Source: Nocardia pseudobrasiliensis NBRC 108224 (GTDB taxonomy: Bacteria; Actinomycetota; Actinomycetes; Mycobacteriales; Mycobacteriaceae). From it: DNA of 64,000 nt. Numbering within the stretch: position 1 is the stretch's first letter; each line of letters starts with the position of its first letter. The position numbers and the translations under genes are program-made. The notes below the pieces were generated by a model that searched no databases, was not told the origin of the DNA, and saw only the letters and a list, made by a program, of their open reading frames with translations. The stretch is taken from the NCBI RefSeq assembly GCF_001613105.1, contig NZ_BDBS01000041.1:1-64000 (forward strand), in the 5' to 3' direction. Positions 49,456-58,057 of the stretch are shown here, one piece after another.

Positions 49456-49499
49456 AAACAATTCGATTGTTTCTCGTCTCGCTCAACCGAATCGTTGAG
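49456..49499. promoter_or_regulatory. Two palindromes in the cbbR-cbbL promoter region
   Basis: AAACAATTCGATTGTTT (49456-49472, 7-bp arms) and CTCAACCGAATCGTTGAG (49482-49499, 6-bp arms) lie between the divergent starts, the second 18 bp before cbbR. They are good candidates for the CbbR recognition and activation sites. Confidence 0.7.
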
Positions 49500-49516
49500 T
49501 TTGCTACCTTCGGACA

Positions 49517-50416
49517 ATGGGAACGGTGAGTGCGGTCCGCATGGAGACCTTTCTCGCCGTCGCCCGCCAGGGCAGCATCCGTCGCGCCGCCGCACAGCTG
49601 CACATCACCGAGGCCGCCGCATCGGCCGCGGTGGCGCACATCGAAAAACAGTTGGGCGCCAAACTGATCGCCAAATCCGGGCGCGGCATCACCCTCACCG
49701 AGGCCGGACGCGTCTACGCCGAATACTGCCGCAGCATCCTGGGTCTGATGAAGGAGGCACAGGCGGCGGTGCGCCGCGCGGAGACCGGACGGCTGCGCAT
49801 CGGGGTGGTCGCCACGGCCGGGGAGTATGTCCTGCTGCGGCTGCTGGCCTCGTTTCGCGATCGTTATCCCGATATCGAGGTGGGCTTATCGATCCACCCG
49901 CGGGATCTGCTGTTCATCGAATTACAGCATCACGAAACCGATCTCGTGATCGCCGGCCGCCCGCCGCGCGACGCGGGGCTGGTGGTGCGCGCCAAACGGC
50001 CGAGCCGACTGGTGGTGGTCGGCTCGCCGGGCCGCTGCCGCGATCCGCTGCGGACCACCTGGCTGCTGCGCGGTCAGGGCTCGGGGACGCTGGAAACCAC
50101 CCTGGCACTGCTGGATCGACTGCAGGCGCGCCCGCCCACCCTCACCCTCGGCACGCACGGCGCGGTGCTGGCCGCGGCGCGAGAGGGGCTGGGTGTCACG
50201 CTGATTCACAGCGACGCGGTCGAAAACGATCTCGCCGAACGAACCCTGGAGCTGCTCGCGGTGGAGGGCACGCCACTGGACCGGCCGTGGCACGCCGTCA
50301 CCACGCGCACCCCGACCCCGGCCGCGCGATTGTTCCTCGGACACATCATGGATCCCGATGCGGTCGGCTCACGGGCCTTTCAGCCCTGCCCGACGCTCCC
50401 GCACGACACCCGGTGA
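49517..50416 (+). CDS. cbbR: LysR-type regulator of the cbb operon
   Basis: A 299-aa LysR-type transcriptional regulator. The N-terminal winged helix reads RMETFLAVARQGSIRRAAAQLHITEAAASAAVAHIEKQLGAKLI, and the LysR_substrate domain follows (LRIGVVATAGEYVLLRLLASFRDRYPDIEVGLSIHPRD). It is divergent from cbbL, the standard position for CbbR, which activates the operon in response to metabolites such as RuBP, NADPH or phosphoenolpyruvate. Confidence 0.93.
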   Translation: MGTVSAVRMETFLAVARQGSIRRAAAQLHITEAAASAAVAHIEKQLGAKLIAKSGRGITLTEAGRVYAEYCRSILGLMKEAQAAVRRAETGRLRIGVVATAGEYVLLRLLASFRDRYPDIEVGLSIHPRDLLFIELQHHETDLVIAGRPPRDAGLVVRAKRPSRLVVVGSPGRCRDPLRTTWLLRGQGSGTLETTLALLDRLQARPPTLTLGTHGAVLAAAREGLGVTLIHSDAVENDLAERTLELLAVEGTPLDRPWHAVTTRTPTPAARLFLGHIMDPDAVGSRAFQPCPTLPHDTR

Positions 50417-50469
50417 CGGCCGATGCCCCGGAAAGTGGTGGCACCCACCGGGCAGGAGGGTGGACGACG

Positions 50470-51687
50470 ATGTTGCGCGTGGTAAGCATTCGCGACTATC
50501 TGCGAACGGAGTTCGCAGCGGAATGTCCGGTACTGGAGATCGTCTACTGCGAGGGGTGGGAGGCCGGGGCCGTCGTCGGCCCGATCGACGCGCTCGAGGC
50601 CCGGGCGCGCGATGCCGCCGGTGCGCAGTACGCGGTCGCGCTGGTATCCGGCGAGCGAGTGGTCGCCTACGCCGAAATCGCCTGGGACGCGCGCTTCGCC
50701 CGCTGCTGGCGACTCGACGAGCGCGGGCGGCGGCGCGGGCGTCTCGAATATCGCAGGCTTGCCGACGGGCGGCTGTTCTGCGTGGTCGTCGAGGAGTGGG
50801 ACTATCTGCGGGCCGCGCAGCCGGAATTCGATACCGGCGAGGGGCATCGCCGCTGGCGCTTCGATCCGGACGGCCGGGCCAGCGGCGCGCTGGACTATCG
50901 CGGGGGCGGCGGCGGTGGCCGCCAGCACGATATCGATCCGACGGGTTTGACCTCGGCATGGCGCTTCGGCGACTGGGCGGCGCTGTGCTGCCTCGACGAT
51001 GTCGTGCTGATCGAGCGCCCGGATCCGGAACACACCGTCCGCGCCACACCGCCCTGGCGTCCGCCCCGACCCAAGCGGCCGCACGCGCTCAACGCATTGT
51101 TCACCCCCGGTACGCGATTCGAACTCGACGCGGACGATCGGGTCACCACCGAACTGCACAGCCTGGGCGCGCTGCGGCTGGGCGGCGGGCGGCTGGCCGT
51201 GCTGGACCCCGGCCGCCTGCACGATCCGGATCCGTGGCTCACACTGCCGCCGGGCCGCTATCAGGTGGAGTTGGCGGTCGTCCGCTTCGACGACCCGCCC
51301 ACGCACACCCGCGTCGCCGCCGCTCGGGTCGTGGTCTCCCCCACGCCCGCCCGAACCTGGGAGATGGCCACCCGCGTGGGTGAGGACATCGCGCTGCTCG
51401 ACGACGATTCCTATTACGGATTCGGCGTCGACTCCGGGGTCGCCGCATTCGTCGACGCCGACGCCGCGCCCGCCATCCGCACCCGGCTCGAATCCGCCTG
51501 CGACGCGGGCCGATCCGATCCCACCGAACTGCACATCCCCGGCCTGAAATCGTTCGTCAGCGGCTGGGGTGACGGCGTCTATCCGGTCTGGATCGGCCGC
51601 GACGCCGATCACGAGATCTGCGCGGTGGTCGCGGATTTCCTGATCGTGCACGAGGCCCGCGTCCGCACACCCGTCGCGGCCCGGTGA
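50470..51687 (+). CDS. DUF4241 domain protein
   Basis: A 405-aa protein from ATG 50470 (AGGAGG upstream). The C-terminal 180 residues are a DUF4241 domain: LTLPPGRYQVELAVVRFDDPPTHTRVAAARVVV, then TWEMATRVGEDIALLDDDSYYGFGVDSGVAAFVD, and SGWGDGVYPVWIGRD..ICAVVADFLIVHE at the end. The N-terminal half is a separate, Arg-rich domain of unknown function. No role has been established for this family. It is convergent with the MFS gene. Confidence 0.82.
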   Translation: MLRVVSIRDYLRTEFAAECPVLEIVYCEGWEAGAVVGPIDALEARARDAAGAQYAVALVSGERVVAYAEIAWDARFARCWRLDERGRRRGRLEYRRLADGRLFCVVVEEWDYLRAAQPEFDTGEGHRRWRFDPDGRASGALDYRGGGGGGRQHDIDPTGLTSAWRFGDWAALCCLDDVVLIERPDPEHTVRATPPWRPPRPKRPHALNALFTPGTRFELDADDRVTTELHSLGALRLGGGRLAVLDPGRLHDPDPWLTLPPGRYQVELAVVRFDDPPTHTRVAAARVVVSPTPARTWEMATRVGEDIALLDDDSYYGFGVDSGVAAFVDADAAPAIRTRLESACDAGRSDPTELHIPGLKSFVSGWGDGVYPVWIGRDADHEICAVVADFLIVHEARVRTPVAAR

Positions 51688-51696
51688 CCGAGTCGT

Positions 51697-52890
51697 TCAG
51701 CCGCCCACCGCGATTCGCTCGCGCCGCCGATCCACCGCCCACGAGGCGACCAGCGCCAGACTCGCGAGCACGGCGACCGCGGCGGCGAAGCTGATGCCCG
51801 CGGTGCGCAGACCCCACAGCCGCACGGCCAGACCCTCACCGACCACCGGAACCGAAATGGCCAGGTAGGACACGACGAACAGGGTCGAGGTCACTTCCGC
51901 GCGCCGCTCGGGCGGGGCGGCGTCGGCGACGCTGCGCACGCTCTTGCTGAAGGTGATGCCCTGCCCGGCGCCCGCGACGAAGGCGCCGAGCACCAACCAC
52001 ACCACCGAGGTCAGCAGCAGCGCCAACAGGATCAGCAGCACACCGGCCACCAGAATCGCGCAGCCGCCGATCAGGGCCGCGGAGGTACGCAGCGGTCGCG
52101 CGGCCACCTGCGCCAGAGCCGAACCGGCGAAGATCAGCGCGACCACCACACCCGCCACGGCGTGATTGCGCACGCCCAGCATTTCCGCGAGGAAGGTCGG
52201 CACCACCGCGGTGAACAGGCCGAGCACCGCGAAGCCCGCGAAGGTAGCGATGGCCGCGGGCACGAACGCGCCCCGAACCTCGGCGGGCACCGAAAGTCCG
52301 CGCGGCGCGGGCGGTTTTCCCGAACCCCGCACGGTCTCGCGCACCCGCAGCAGTCCGATCGCGGCCAGGGCCAGCAGCCCGAGATGGACGGCGAACGACA
52401 GCTGCAACGGCCAGCGCAGATACTGCACCAGCACCCCGGAGAACACCGGCCCCAGCCCGAGCCCGCCCATATTCGCGATGGTCGCGATCACCGCGGCGTG
52501 GTCGCGCCGCGCGGGCGGTGCGGCCTCGACGATCGCGACCGTGGCCGTGCCGGTGAAGATTCCGGCCGACAACCCCGACAGCGCCCGGCCGATCAGCAAC
52601 TGCCACAGCGGCCCCGCGGTCAGGAACACCAGTGAACTGGCCGCCGCGAGTACCAGTCCGCTCGCCAACAGCGGTCGCCGCCCCAGCGTGTCGGACCAGT
52701 GTCCGAATCCGACGAGCGCCGCGATCACCCCGACGGCGTAGGTCGCGAACACCACCGTCGTGGTGAGCACCGAGAAGTGCAACTTCGCCCCGTAGAGCGC
52801 ATACATCGAGGTGGGCATGGTCGTCCCCAGCATGACGACCGCGAAGGCATAGACCAACACGGCGGCCGAGGGATTACGCGTCATGGTCAC
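51697..52890 (-). CDS. MFS transporter (12-TM)
   Basis: A 397-aa major facilitator protein with about 12 hydrophobic helices. The MFS loop motif 2-3 appears as GFGHWSDTLGRRPLL, and a gate helix pattern in GRALSGLSAGIFTGTATVAIVE. The start ATG at 52890 overlaps the stop of the LLM oxidoreductase (translational coupling). A drug or metabolite exporter for the substrate or product of that oxidoreductase is a reasonable guess. Confidence 0.88.
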   Translation of the reverse strand: MTMTRNPSAAVLVYAFAVVMLGTTMPTSMYALYGAKLHFSVLTTTVVFATYAVGVIAALVGFGHWSDTLGRRPLLASGLVLAAASSLVFLTAGPLWQLLIGRALSGLSAGIFTGTATVAIVEAAPPARRDHAAVIATIANMGGLGLGPVFSGVLVQYLRWPLQLSFAVHLGLLALAAIGLLRVRETVRGSGKPPAPRGLSVPAEVRGAFVPAAIATFAGFAVLGLFTAVVPTFLAEMLGVRNHAVAGVVVALIFAGSALAQVAARPLRTSAALIGGCAILVAGVLLILLALLLTSVVWLVLGAFVAGAGQGITFSKSVRSVADAAPPERRAEVTSTLFVVSYLAISVPVVGEGLAVRLWGLRTAGISFAAAVAVLASLALVASWAVDRRRERIAVGG

Positions 52891-53801
52891 AGCTGCGGAA
52901 TGATATCGGCCGCAATGCGTTCCATCTGCTCCGCCGCCTCGAACAACGGCGTGAACAGGATCAGCTCCGCCCCGGCCGCGATGATCTCGCGCACCCCGCG
53001 CACGCAGTCGCCGACATCGCCCGCCACCGCGACCGCGGCGAACGCCGGAGTGCCGTAGAGCTTTTCGAGATCCTCGGCCAGCCGTCGACGCGCCCGCCCG
53101 GCATCGTCGTCGACGGCGAGATACACCCGTTTGGCGATGCCGAAGCTCGCCGGATCGCGTCCGGCGTCGGCCAGTTCGGCCCGTACCGTGCGCACCTGAT
53201 CGGCGAAGGCCGCGGTCGTGCTCGAACCCCCGCCGAAGAAGCCGTCACCCAATCGGACCGCGCGCCGCAGCGCTCGGTCGTGGCCGCCGCCGAACCACAG
53301 TGGCGGCGTGGGTTTCTGCCACGGCCCCGGCACGATCCGCGCGTCCTTCAGCCGCGTGAAGCGGCCGTCGAAGGTGACGCTCGGCTGCGTCCACAGCCGC
53401 TTCATCACCTCGATCCCCTCGGTGAACCGGGAGATGAATCCCTCGGGTTCGAGCCCGAACGCGGCATAGGGCCGATTGCGTCCGCCGCTGCCGACGCCGA
53501 TCTCGAGCCGTCCGCGCGAGAGCTGATCGAGGCTGGCCAGCGAGCGGGCCAGATGTACGGGCATATGCAGGGGCGTCACGAAGACCGAGCAACCCAGTCG
53601 CAAGCGCTCGGTCACCGCCGCGGCGTAGGTCATGGTCTCGATCGCGCCCAGCTGCGGCATCTCGTTCATGGTCAGGACCTGTTCCTGGGTCCAGCCGCTA
53701 TGGAATCCGAGCTCCTCGGCTCTGCGAACGAACGCGGTGAAGCCCTGCGGGTCGAACTCACCGTCGGCGTAGAACTGCGGAATCGAGATCGCGAAGCGCA
53801 T
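52887..53801 (-). CDS. LLM-class flavin/F420-dependent oxidoreductase
   Basis: A 304-aa luciferase-like monooxygenase-fold protein from ATG 53801 (an earlier in-frame start adds 11 residues). Typical pieces are MRFAISIPQFYADGEFDPQGFTAFVRRAEELGFHSGWTQEQ, LRLGCSVFVTPLHMPVHLARSLASLDQLSRGRLEIGVGSGG and PPLWFGGGHDRALRRAVRLGDGFFGGG. It is divergent from the DHA2 exporter gene and coupled to the MFS gene. The substrate is unknown. Confidence 0.9.
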   Translation of the reverse strand: MRFAISIPQFYADGEFDPQGFTAFVRRAEELGFHSGWTQEQVLTMNEMPQLGAIETMTYAAAVTERLRLGCSVFVTPLHMPVHLARSLASLDQLSRGRLEIGVGSGGRNRPYAAFGLEPEGFISRFTEGIEVMKRLWTQPSVTFDGRFTRLKDARIVPGPWQKPTPPLWFGGGHDRALRRAVRLGDGFFGGGSSTTAAFADQVRTVRAELADAGRDPASFGIAKRVYLAVDDDAGRARRRLAEDLEKLYGTPAFAAVAVAGDVGDCVRGVREIIAAGAELILFTPLFEAAEQMERIAADIIPQL

Positions 53802-53847
53802 ACGGGCCACAACGCGGGCAGGGGTGTGACGCATTCCCCAGTTTCTT

Positions 53848-53867
53848 TAGTTAGCCTAATGCAACTA
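53848..53867. promoter_or_regulatory. Inverted repeat between LLM and DHA2-exporter genes
   Basis: TAGTT (53848-53852) and AACTA (53863-53867) flank 10 bp in a locally AT-rich promoter region (TTAGTTAGCCTAATGCAACT). The spacing and sequence fit a MarR-type site for the MarR encoded downstream of the exporter. Confidence 0.45.
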
Positions 53868-53913
53868 TATTAAATGGAGGCCCTATCCGCTTGCTTCCTC
53901 GAGGGGGACGCTC

Positions 53914-55704
53914 TTGGCTTCCGCGACACCTACCGAAGAACTCGACGTCGGCGATGTGCAGACCATCCGCCGCCGACTGCGCGTCGACCGCGACCACCCG
54001 CACTACAAGTGGGTCGCGCTGTCCAATACGACGCTCGGCATGTTGATGGTGACCATCAACTCGTCGATCGTGATCATCTCGCTGCCCGCGATCTTCCGCG
54101 GCATCGATCTCGACCCGCTGTCGCCCGGCAATGTCAGCTATCTGCTGTGGCTGCTCATGGGATTCCTGCTCACCTCCGCGGTGCTGGTGGTGATGTTCGG
54201 CCGCCTCGGCGACATGTTCGGGCGGGTGCGCATCTACAACTACGGCTTCGTGGTCTTCACCCTCTCCGCGATAGCCCTGTCGTTCGATCCGCTCTCCCAC
54301 GGCGGGGGCGCGATCTGGCTGATCGGCTGGCGCGTGATCCAGGGCGTGGGCGGCGCGATGCTGATGGCCAATTCCGCGGCCATCCTCACCGACGCCTTCC
54401 CGGCCAATCAGCGCGGTGTGGCGCTGGGCATCAATCAGGTTGCGGCCGTGGCCGGATCGTTTCTGGGTCTGCTCATCGGCGGACTGCTCGCGGAATGGGA
54501 CTGGAAGGCCATCTTCTGGGTCAGCGTGCCGTTCGGCATTCTCGGCACGGTGTGGTCGTACCGATCGCTGCACGACTTCGGCACCCGCAGCCCAGGTTCG
54601 CTGGACCTACCCGGCACCCTGACCTTCGCCCTCGGTCTCACCGCCCTGCTCACCGGCATCACCTACGGCATCCAGCCGCACGGCGACTCCAAGACCGGCT
54701 GGACCAATCCGTGGGTGCTGGGCGCGGTGATCGGCGGAATCCTGCTGCTGGTGGCCTTCTGCGTCATCGAGACCCGGGTGCGCCAACCCATGTTCCAGTT
54801 GTCGCTGCTGCGCAATCGGGCGTTCGGACTCGGTAACCTCGCCGGACTCATGGCCTCGGTCGGGCGCGGCGGCATGCAGTTCATGCTGATCATCTGGTTG
54901 CAGGGCATCTGGCTGCCGCTGCACGGTTTCGACTACGAGTCCACGCCGCTGTGGGCCGGTATCTACATGCTGCCGTTGACGGCGGGATTCCTTGTGGCCG
55001 GGCCGATTTCGGGCTGGCTCAGCGACAAGTACGGGCCGCGGCCGTTCGCGACGGGCGGCCTGGCCCTGGCGGCGGTGACCTTCGTGCTGCTGGTGGTGCT
55101 GCCGGTGGACTTCAACTACTGGTTGTTCGCGCTGATCATCCTGCTCAACGGTCTGGGCACGGGCATCTTCACCTCACCCAATACCGCCGAGGTCATGTCG
55201 GCGGTGCCCGCCTCCCAGCGCGGTGTGGCCTCCGGTATGCGCGCGACGCTGATGAACGGCGGTATGGCGCTGTCGATCGGCATCTTCTTCTCGCTGATGA
55301 TCGTGGGCCTGTCGGGCACGCTGCCGGGCGCGATGAATTCCGGACTGCGTGAACAGGGCGTACCGGCCGACGTCGCCGGGCACATCGCCGATATGCCGCC
55401 GGTGGGCAGCCTGTTCGCGACCTTCCTCGGCTACAACCCGTTCAAGGAATTGCTCGGTCCCAGCGGCACTTTGGACAACCCCGGCGTGCGGTCGGATGTG
55501 CTGACCGGACAGGAGTTCTTCCCGCATCTGATCTCCGGACCGTTCCACTCCGGTCTGGTGGTGGTCTTCCTGGCCGCCGCGGTGATGATGGCGATCGGCG
55601 CGATCGCGTCCTGGTTCGCGGGCGGCAAATACGACACCGACGAGACCGAGGAGCTCGCCGAGGCCGAGCGGGAAGGCATACTGGCTGGAACATCGACCGA
55701 GTAG
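53914..55704 (+). CDS. DHA2-type MFS exporter (14-TM, EmrB/QacA-like)
   Basis: A 596-aa MFS protein starting at a TTG (53914) with GAGGGGGA 5 nt upstream. About 14 hydrophobic segments; VTINSSIVIISLPAIFRGI near the N-terminus, VMFGRLGDMFGRVRIYN (loop 2-3 motif) and VIQGVGGAMLMANSAAILTDAFPANQRGVALG (motif C region) place it with the DHA2 drug:H+ antiporters. A MarR gene follows 13 bp after, which is the usual exporter-regulator layout. Confidence 0.92.
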   Translation: MASATPTEELDVGDVQTIRRRLRVDRDHPHYKWVALSNTTLGMLMVTINSSIVIISLPAIFRGIDLDPLSPGNVSYLLWLLMGFLLTSAVLVVMFGRLGDMFGRVRIYNYGFVVFTLSAIALSFDPLSHGGGAIWLIGWRVIQGVGGAMLMANSAAILTDAFPANQRGVALGINQVAAVAGSFLGLLIGGLLAEWDWKAIFWVSVPFGILGTVWSYRSLHDFGTRSPGSLDLPGTLTFALGLTALLTGITYGIQPHGDSKTGWTNPWVLGAVIGGILLLVAFCVIETRVRQPMFQLSLLRNRAFGLGNLAGLMASVGRGGMQFMLIIWLQGIWLPLHGFDYESTPLWAGIYMLPLTAGFLVAGPISGWLSDKYGPRPFATGGLALAAVTFVLLVVLPVDFNYWLFALIILLNGLGTGIFTSPNTAEVMSAVPASQRGVASGMRATLMNGGMALSIGIFFSLMIVGLSGTLPGAMNSGLREQGVPADVAGHIADMPPVGSLFATFLGYNPFKELLGPSGTLDNPGVRSDVLTGQEFFPHLISGPFHSGLVVVFLAAAVMMAIGAIASWFAGGKYDTDETEELAEAEREGILAGTSTE

Positions 55705-55717
55705 GAGCCGTCAGGAA

Positions 55718-56173
55718 ATGATCCAGCAGGAGCGACCACGTAGCGCCGAGCAATTGGCCGAGGCCGCGGATCTGTACCTGGCCCTGGGCCGGATCATCCG
55801 GCTGCTGCGTCGCTCCGGCGACCTCGGATCACTGAGCCCCGGATCGGCCGCCGCGCTGGCGACGCTGGTCCGGGGCGGCCCGATGCGGCTGGGCGATCTC
55901 GCCGCCGCCGAACGGGTCACCGCGCCGACCATGTCGCGCATCGTGACCGGCCTCGAGAAGGTCGGCTATCTCGAGCGCACCGCCGACCCGGTCGACGGCC
56001 GCGCCCAGCTGCTGCGGGCCACCGACAATGCCCGCGATCTGGTCAACGGCCTCACCTCCGCCCGCATCCAACGCTTCGCCGATGCCCTGGACGGCATCGA
56101 TCCCGCGGAGCGAAAGGTGTTGACCCACGCCCTGACTCGTCTGGTGGACCTGCTCGACGAACAGTGCGAATGA
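55718..56173 (+). CDS. MarR family regulator of the exporter operon
   Basis: A 151-aa MarR protein: SPGSAAALATLVRGGPMRLGDLAAAERVTAPTMSRIVTGLEKVGYLERTADPVDGRAQLLRATDNARDLV, with the DxR wing seen as DPVDGRAQLL. It lies 13 bp after the exporter and overlaps the following TetR gene by 4 bp (ATGA), so exporter, MarR and TetR form one operon. Confidence 0.9.
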   Translation: MIQQERPRSAEQLAEAADLYLALGRIIRLLRRSGDLGSLSPGSAAALATLVRGGPMRLGDLAAAERVTAPTMSRIVTGLEKVGYLERTADPVDGRAQLLRATDNARDLVNGLTSARIQRFADALDGIDPAERKVLTHALTRLVDLLDEQCE

Positions 56174-56760
56174 TGGGCGAAGCCCCGAAGGGACGCCCGC
56201 GCGATCCCGCGATCGAAGAGGCGATCATGCGCGCGACCAGCCGCCGCCTGGCCACCGACGGCTACAGCCGCATGCGCGTGGCCGATATCGCCGCCGACGC
56301 GGGCGTCACCCGCCCCACGATCTATCTGCGCTGGCCGACCAAACGCGAACTGGTCGAGGCGGTCATGGACTATCGCTTCCAACAGCAGGCCACCGCCCCG
56401 ACCGCACCCGATCTCGACGAGTTGCACGGCCCCGACGCCCTGAAGGCGGCGCTGACCCGCTTCGCCTCCGCGGAGGCCATCGCCGTGGCCACCCAGATGT
56501 GGGCGGATTCGGCTCAGCATCCCGATGTCTGGCAGTCCTACCGCGAGCACGCGCTCACCCCGCGCCTGGACTTCGTCAACGACACGCTGCGACGCCTGCG
56601 CGAGCGCGGTGAGATCGCGCCGGAGGTCGATATCGAGGCCGCCGCGGCGGCGTGCCTGGGCGTCGCCGCGTCGCTGATCCTGTTGTCGGAGAAGGCGACC
56701 GAGGAGGCCATCGATCAGGCGATCGATCTGCTGTGGTGGGGCCTGCGGCCGCGGCCCTGA
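56170..56760 (+). CDS. TetR/AcrR family repressor
   Basis: A 196-aa TetR protein taken from the ATG at 56170 that overlaps the MarR stop; ATG 56173 or GTG 56164 are equally possible. HTH: IMRATSRRLATDGYSRMRVADIAADAGVTRPTIYLRWPTKRELVEAVM. The C-terminal domain contains the TetR_C-type MWADSAQHPDVWQSYREHAL. A TetR-type operator begins 3 bp after its stop, in front of the amidohydrolase gene, so it probably represses that gene. Confidence 0.9.
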   Translation: MMGEAPKGRPRDPAIEEAIMRATSRRLATDGYSRMRVADIAADAGVTRPTIYLRWPTKRELVEAVMDYRFQQQATAPTAPDLDELHGPDALKAALTRFASAEAIAVATQMWADSAQHPDVWQSYREHALTPRLDFVNDTLRRLRERGEIAPEVDIEAAAAACLGVAASLILLSEKATEEAIDQAIDLLWWGLRPRP

Positions 56761-56762
56761 AC

Positions 56763-56783
56763 TTTACTTGACTCGCATGTAAA
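56763..56783 (+). promoter_or_regulatory. TetR-type operator upstream of the amidohydrolase
   Basis: A 21-bp palindrome: TTTACTTG at 56763-56770 and CATGTAAA at 56776-56783 with five bases between (pattern TTTACnTG / CAnGTAAA). It lies 21 bp before the ATG at 56804, in the position of the promoter. Confidence 0.7.
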
Positions 56784-56803
56784 GCTTATTTACTGTGGCG
56801 CGA

Positions 56804-58057
56804 ATGACCGCACCGAGATTGGCAGACCACGCCCGCGCGCGACTCGAGGAGTTCTATCGAGATCTGCACGAGCATCCGGAGCTGTCGTATCAGGAATTCC
56901 GGACCGCGGCCAAGATCGCCGAATATCTCGACGGGCTCGGCCTCGAGGTGACCACGGGAATCGCCCGAACCGGCGTGGTCGCCGTCCTGCGCAATGGCGA
57001 CGGCCCGGTCGTGCTGCTGCGCGCCGATATGGACGCGCTGCCGGTGGCCGAACAGACCGCACTGCCCTACGCCAGCACCGCGACCGGAACCGATCCCGAC
57101 GGCAACGATGTGCCGGTCATGCACGCCTGCGGCCACGATATGCACGTCACCTGCCAGCTCGGCGCCCTGACCGTACTCGCCGCCGACGCCGCGACCTGGT
57201 CCGGCACGGTGGTCGCGGTGTTCCAACCCGCCGAGGAGGGCGGTAACGGCGCCACGGCGATGGTGGAAGACGGCCTGTATGAACGGTTTCCGAAGCCGGA
57301 AATCGTACTGGCCCAACATGTCTCGCCGCTTCCGGCGGGTATGGTCGGCTATCGGCCGGGATATCTGATGGCCGCCGCGGACTCGCTGCTGGTTCGGCTG
57401 TTCGGCGTCGGCGGGCACGGTTCGCAACCGGATCTGGCCATCGATCCGATCGTCATGGCCGCGGCCACGATCATGCGGCTGCAGACCGTGCGCTCGCGCG
57501 AACTCTCCGGCACCGAACCGGCGGTCCTGACGGTCGGTTCGATCCATGCCGGGACCAAGGACAACATCATTCCCGATCAGGCCGAGCTGAAGATCAATCT
57601 GCGCACCTTCGCCGAGGAGACCCGCACCCGTATCCTCGCCTCGATCCAGCGCATCGTCGAGGCCGAGGCGCGGGCCTCGGGCGCGCCGAAAACCCCTGAG
57701 ATCTCACCGATCTACCGCTATCCCGCGCTGAGCAATGACGAGGCCGCCACCGCGAAGACGGTGACGGCCCTGCGAGACGCGTTCGGCGACAAGGTGTTCG
57801 AATTCCCCCAGCCCTTCATGGGCAGCGAGGACGCGGGCGATCTGGCCACCGCCCTGGACATTCCGATCGTGTACTGGATCCTCGGCGGCGCCGATCCCGA
57901 GGCCGGGGAGATCGTATTCAATCACAGTCCGTTCTTCGCGCCACTGATCCAGCCCACCCTCGACACCGGCGTCGGGGCCATGGTCGTCGCCGCGCTGACC
58001 TGGCTCGGACCGGCTCGGCCGGGCAGCGCCGAATCGACTGCGCCGCAGGGCGTATAG
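56804..58057 (+). CDS. M20 family amidohydrolase (hippurate/IAA-amino-acid hydrolase type)
   Basis: A 417-aa M20D metallopeptidase from ATG 56804 (GTG 56795 adds three residues). Motifs are LHEHPELSYQEF, LLRADMDALPVAE, the metal-binding MHACGHDMHVTCQLGAL, FQPAEEGGNGATAMVEDGL (general-base Glu) and the lid-domain GVGGHGSQPDLAIDPI. Enzymes of this group hydrolyse N-acyl amino acids. The 3' end overlaps the convergent GGDEF gene by 136 bp. The TetR operator upstream suggests substrate-induced expression. Confidence 0.92.
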   Translation: MTAPRLADHARARLEEFYRDLHEHPELSYQEFRTAAKIAEYLDGLGLEVTTGIARTGVVAVLRNGDGPVVLLRADMDALPVAEQTALPYASTATGTDPDGNDVPVMHACGHDMHVTCQLGALTVLAADAATWSGTVVAVFQPAEEGGNGATAMVEDGLYERFPKPEIVLAQHVSPLPAGMVGYRPGYLMAAADSLLVRLFGVGGHGSQPDLAIDPIVMAAATIMRLQTVRSRELSGTEPAVLTVGSIHAGTKDNIIPDQAELKINLRTFAEETRTRILASIQRIVEAEARASGAPKTPEISPIYRYPALSNDEAATAKTVTALRDAFGDKVFEFPQPFMGSEDAGDLATALDIPIVYWILGGADPEAGEIVFNHSPFFAPLIQPTLDTGVGAMVVAALTWLGPARPGSAESTAPQGV

